The position numbers were made by a program, and so were the translations under genes. A stretch of DNA of 6,425 bases from Ruminococcus sp. (GTDB lineage: Bacteria; Bacillota; Clostridia; Oscillospirales; Ruminococcaceae). This document shows positions 3,653 through 6,425 of this stretch, one piece after another; the first letter of the stretch is position 1; every line of letters begins with the position of its first letter. The stretch spans positions 1 through 6,425 of the forward strand of contig DNLQ01000116.1 of the NCBI GenBank assembly GCA_003488415.1, given 5' to 3'. Under the pieces are notes generated by a model. The model was not told the DNA's origin, searched no databases, and saw nothing but the letters and a program-made list of their open reading frames with translations.

Positions 3653-6425
3653 ATGTACAGGCTTAAAAAGTACATCGCTGCTGCCGCAGCCCTGCTCACT
3701 GCTTCCCTTACGCTGGCTGCTCCAGCTAAGGTATCAGCTGTACAGCCCGGAGTCTGCGCTCACTATGCCGACGAGAACTGCGAGATAATCAGCGGCTGCG
3801 ATTACACTATTATGGTCAGACTCAGCGGTAAATTCATTACTGCCTCCTCTGACGGAAATGTGAACCAGTGGGAGAAGACTGACAGTGACTCCCAGATATG
3901 GCATATCGAAAGCGTCGGCAGCGGTATGTGCCGCATCTCCCCTGCCGGAAATCCAGGACTTGCTATGACTGTGGAGAACGGTGACTCCACTAACGGCAAT
4001 AACATTATGCTGTCAGAGTATGTCGATTCTCCGGCTCAGCATTTCATCCTCCACCGCACAGATGACGCTTACTACATCACTGCACAATGCTCCGGGAACG
4101 CTGCCCTTGACGTATACGATATCAGCTACGAGAACGGCGCAAATATCGACCAGTGGGACTACTGGAAAGGCGAAGGTCAGAAATTCTATATCAGACCTGT
4201 TGACGGCTCTTACAGTCTTATCGCCGGAGATCTGAATTTCGACGGCGTTGTTAACTCCTACGATCGCATATTCATGGAACGTGCCTTAACACAGGGCGCT
4301 GATAAAATTGTCACAACAGTCGGCGACGTTGACGGTAACGGCATCATGAACTACGATGATATGTCCCTGCTCACAGATTTTCTCCTGGGCAAGGAGACAG
4401 ACATGAAAGGCAGGATCAGTATCCCATCCGAGAAGCCGGACTTTGCCTACCTGTTCGCCTACTTCCTGGGCAACGCCCCGGAACAGGAAAGACTGTCCTA
4501 CGCCGTGAGCCTTGACGGCTACAACTTCAAGGCTCTTAACAACGGACGGGCTGTCTGGCAGTCAAAAGCCGGTACAGAATGCTTACGTGATCCCTATATC
4601 TTCAAGGGAGAGGACGGTCTGTACCACTTGCTCGCTACTGATATGAAGTCATCCCTCGGCTGGAACAGCAACAGAAATCTGTTAAGCGCAAAATCTACCG
4701 ATCTCGTCCACTGGTTCGATGATACCATTATCGAGATAGCCAATAAGTACCCCTCTATGATGGGAGCTGACCGTGCATGGGCTCCTCAGGCTATTTATGA
4801 CACCGACAAAGGCTCCTATATGATCTACTTTGCCGCAAGAGTCCCCGGCATCGACGACAGAACTATAATGTATTACGCCTACAGCAGAGACCTGAAGACT
4901 CTGGACACCGCTCCGGCTGTTCTCTTTGCTCCTGCCGACGGTCACGATGCTATCGACTCGGATATAGTATTCAGGAACGGCAAGTACTATATGTACTATA
5001 AGGACGAAACTACCAAGCGCATCAAACTCGGAATATCAGATCATGCAAGCGGTCCGTACCGTGAGATAAAACAGGTGTCAGATGGGAACCTCGGTGTTGA
5101 AGGTCCTAATATCTATAACCTTATCGGCACTGACAAATGGCTTATGATGTCCGACGCTTACGGAGACGGCTACTATGTGATGCAGGAAACCTCTGATATG
5201 GAGAACTTCACATCACTTAACCGCAGTTCATACAGCTTCGACTTCACACCTCGCCACGGCTACGTTATCCCTATCAATACCGATCAGTATACGGCTCTGG
5301 TAAATGCTTACCCCTCCCCCGGTCTCTCACAGGTACATACCGGATATGAGCCCGTAACCGTCAACGCTTCAAGGGACAGCCGGCTTATGATGCCGAAAAC
5401 AGTTTCAGCTATCTACAGTGACGGAAGTAAGACTGATGTAAGCGTTGACTGGGACAACAGCTCTATTTCATCCGTAGATACCTCCGTTCCCGGTACATAC
5501 TATGTTAAGGGAACGGCTAAATCATCCAAGGAGCTGTATAATAATCCCTTCATCAGTGAGCGTGCCGATCCGTACATTGTGGACGGCAAGGACGGTTATT
5601 ATTACTTCACCGCTTCCTACCCTGCCTACGGCAGCGTTGATAAGGGCTATGACCGCATCATACTCCGCCGCAGCAGTACCGTGGGCGGACTTGCCACCGC
5701 AGAGGAAAAAACCATATGGTCTGCACATCCAAGCGGTATCATGGCAAAGCACATATGGGCGCCGGAAATACATAAAATAGGAGGTTCGTGGTATATCTTC
5801 TATGCAGCCGGATCAAGCAGCAATATATGGGCGATACGTCCGTATGTCCTGCGCTGTGACGGTGATCCATATACCGGAAGCTGGACTGAGTGCGGTCAGA
5901 TGCAGGCTGCTCCCGGAGATCAGGAGTCTTTTGCAGGCTTCTCTCTCGATATGACCTATTTTGAGAACAACGGAAAGCATTTTGTCATATGGGCGGAGAT
6001 AAAAGGAGATTCTTCTCTCTTTATGGCGGAGATCAACCCTTCTCAGCCCTGGAAACTCATATCCGCTCCTATTATGCTCACTAAACCCGAGTACGACTGG
6101 GAGCTTGTGAATAACCGTGTAAACGAAGGTCCTGCCGTGCTGAAAACCGAAAATAAGATCTATGTATTCTTTTCAGCCTCCGGTACAGGCTCAGAGTACT
6201 GCGTCGGACGGCTTGAAGCTGATATAAATTCTGATCTTATGGATATTTCAAGCTGGAGAAAACTGGATCACCCCGTACTCTCTACAGCTGATCTGCCCGG
6301 TGAGTCAGGTCCGGGACACAATTCCTTCGTGACCGATGAAATGGGTAATCTTCTGATCGTTTACCATTCACGCCCGGATTCACATTCATACAAGGAATGC
6401 GGATCCTACAGCAAGGATCCCCTGT
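3653..6425 (+). CDS. Secreted dockerin protein with two GH43 domains (arabinofuranosidase type), 3' truncated
   Basis: The frame is open for 924 codons and runs off the window. GGAGG at 3638-3642, ten bases before ATG, and the signal peptide directly after fix the start. Order: signal peptide 1-29 (RLKK, Ala/Leu core, cut likely after VSA); ricin-type beta-trefoil 44-187 with QxW/F repeats at Q81, Q129 and Q176 (CBM13-like sugar binding); dockerin 192-247; first GH43 about 262-553; Big_4 Ig-like domain about 563-622 (MMPKTVSAIYSDGSKTDV, then VPGTYYVKGTA); second GH43 about 630-924. The protein would be exported and docked on a cohesin scaffold to remove arabinose, or possibly xylose, from plant arabinan or arabinoxylan. 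Both GH43 domains keep a full catalytic triad. The dockerin is internal rather than C-terminal, and the modules are joined without Pro/Thr linkers. AraR-like operators at its promoter support an arabinose role. Substrate is inferred; module calls are firm. Little catalytic sequence appears to be missing. Confidence 0.93.
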   Translation, partial: MYRLKKYIAAAAALLTASLTLAAPAKVSAVQPGVCAHYADENCEIISGCDYTIMVRLSGKFITASSDGNVNQWEKTDSDSQIWHIESVGSGMCRISPAGNPGLAMTVENGDSTNGNNIMLSEYVDSPAQHFILHRTDDAYYITAQCSGNAALDVYDISYENGANIDQWDYWKGEGQKFYIRPVDGSYSLIAGDLNFDGVVNSYDRIFMERALTQGADKIVTTVGDVDGNGIMNYDDMSLLTDFLLGKETDMKGRISIPSEKPDFAYLFAYFLGNAPEQERLSYAVSLDGYNFKALNNGRAVWQSKAGTECLRDPYIFKGEDGLYHLLATDMKSSLGWNSNRNLLSAKSTDLVHWFDDTIIEIANKYPSMMGADRAWAPQAIYDTDKGSYMIYFAARVPGIDDRTIMYYAYSRDLKTLDTAPAVLFAPADGHDAIDSDIVFRNGKYYMYYKDETTKRIKLGISDHASGPYREIKQVSDGNLGVEGPNIYNLIGTDKWLMMSDAYGDGYYVMQETSDMENFTSLNRSSYSFDFTPRHGYVIPINTDQYTALVNAYPSPGLSQVHTGYEPVTVNASRDSRLMMPKTVSAIYSDGSKTDVSVDWDNSSISSVDTSVPGTYYVKGTAKSSKELYNNPFISERADPYIVDGKDGYYYFTASYPAYGSVDKGYDRIILRRSSTVGGLATAEEKTIWSAHPSGIMAKHIWAPEIHKIGGSWYIFYAAGSSSNIWAIRPYVLRCDGDPYTGSWTECGQMQAAPGDQESFAGFSLDMTYFENNGKHFVIWAEIKGDSSLFMAEINPSQPWKLISAPIMLTKPEYDWELVNNRVNEGPAVLKTENKIYVFFSASGTGSEYCVGRLEADINSDLMDISSWRKLDHPVLSTADLPGESGPGHNSFVTDEMGNLLIVYHSRPDSHSYKECGSYSKDPL
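4226..4393 (+). other. Internal dockerin module (two calcium-binding repeats)
   Basis: Residues 192-247 hold two EF-hand-like loops. Repeat 1 is D193, N195, D197, N201, D204 (DLNFDGVVNSYD). Repeat 2 is D225, D227, N229, N233, D236 (DVDGNGIMNYDD). Each is followed by a helix (RIFMERAL; MSLLTDFLLG). All five calcium ligands are present in both. Positions 10-11, which usually carry cohesin specificity, are SY in the first repeat and YD in the second, so the two faces differ. This module ties the enzyme to a cellulosome, although no scaffoldin or cohesin is visible here. Confidence 0.93.
4436..5311 (+). other. First GH43 catalytic domain, Bt3655-like
   Basis: Residues about 262-553 form a five-bladed beta-propeller of the GH43 type named after Bacteroides Bt3655. 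The opening FAYFLGN, then LSYAVSLDGYNFKALNNG, and RDPYIFKGEDGLYHLLATD are typical. Predicted catalytic residues are D313 (base, RDPY), D435 (pKa helper, AIDSD) and E483 (acid, VEGPN). DRAWAPQAIYD (373-383) is the usual WAPE-type strand with Gln in place of Glu. Known members are described as arabinofuranosidase-like, but the specificity of this branch is poorly defined. Confidence 0.82.
5540..6425 (+). other. Second GH43 catalytic domain, alpha-L-arabinofuranosidase-like
   Basis: Residues about 630-924 form a second GH43 propeller. Predicted catalytic residues are D639 (base, RADPYI), D766 (pKa helper, FSLDMTYF) and E825 (acid, VNEGPAVL). HIWAPEIH (700-707) and GPGHNSF with H889 are also present, the latter being the likely metal-site histidine of the propeller axis. 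This motif set is typical of GH43 exo-alpha-L-arabinofuranosidases. The domain is nearly complete at the window edge, but its last strand and any further module are outside. Confidence 0.85.

Noticed and set aside
5502..5780. Short open frames on both strands inside the second GH43 domain
   Set aside because: They overlap conserved GH43 sequence including the catalytic D639 and have no ribosome binding site or domain of their own.

Overview
The window looks like part of the chromosome of a fibre-degrading gut or rumen Firmicute, most likely a cellulosome-forming Ruminococcus. This is inferred from a dockerin-bearing arabinan/arabinoxylan-type enzyme, a Firmicutes-type lichenase, a signal-less GH5 enzyme, AGGAGG-type ribosome binding sites, consensus sigma-A promoters and compact U-tailed terminators. 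I cannot name the species from the sequence alone. All genes read on the + strand.

Layout: (1) Bases 1-297 are the C-terminal 98 codons of a GH16 lichenase, cut off at the 5' edge. (2) After a 106-base gap holding a strong hairpin without a T-run comes an intact 317-residue GH5 enzyme (404-1357), closed by an 11-bp-stem terminator. (3) An extended -10 promoter serves an SPFH/band-7 protein with three C-terminal zinc ribbons (1558-2910), again closed by a terminator. (4) A small GNAT acetyltransferase (2967-3440) starts only 24 bases after that terminator and has its own terminator. (5) A perfect-consensus promoter (TTGACA, 17 bp, TATAAT), carrying two AraR-box-like palindromes, drives a large secreted protein (3653 to beyond 6425, at least 924 residues). 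Its order is signal peptide, ricin-type beta-trefoil (CBM13-like), dockerin, first GH43, Big_4 Ig-like domain, second GH43. It is cut off at the 3' edge.

How the genes may fit together: the lichenase would cut mixed-linkage glucan outside the cell, and the signal-less GH5 enzyme could shorten imported beta-gluco-oligosaccharides in the cytoplasm. The two-GH43 protein would be displayed on a cohesin scaffold and strip arabinose from arabinan or arabinoxylan. The operator-like pair at its promoter suggests that L-arabinose controls it through an AraR-type repressor. The SPFH and GNAT genes are housekeeping or stress-type genes lying between the carbohydrate genes as separate transcription units, with no evident link to fibre breakdown.

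I see no CRISPR array, tRNA, rRNA, insertion sequence or phage gene. The most interesting parts are the operator pair and the domain architecture of the double GH43 protein; I see no convincing wholly new system.
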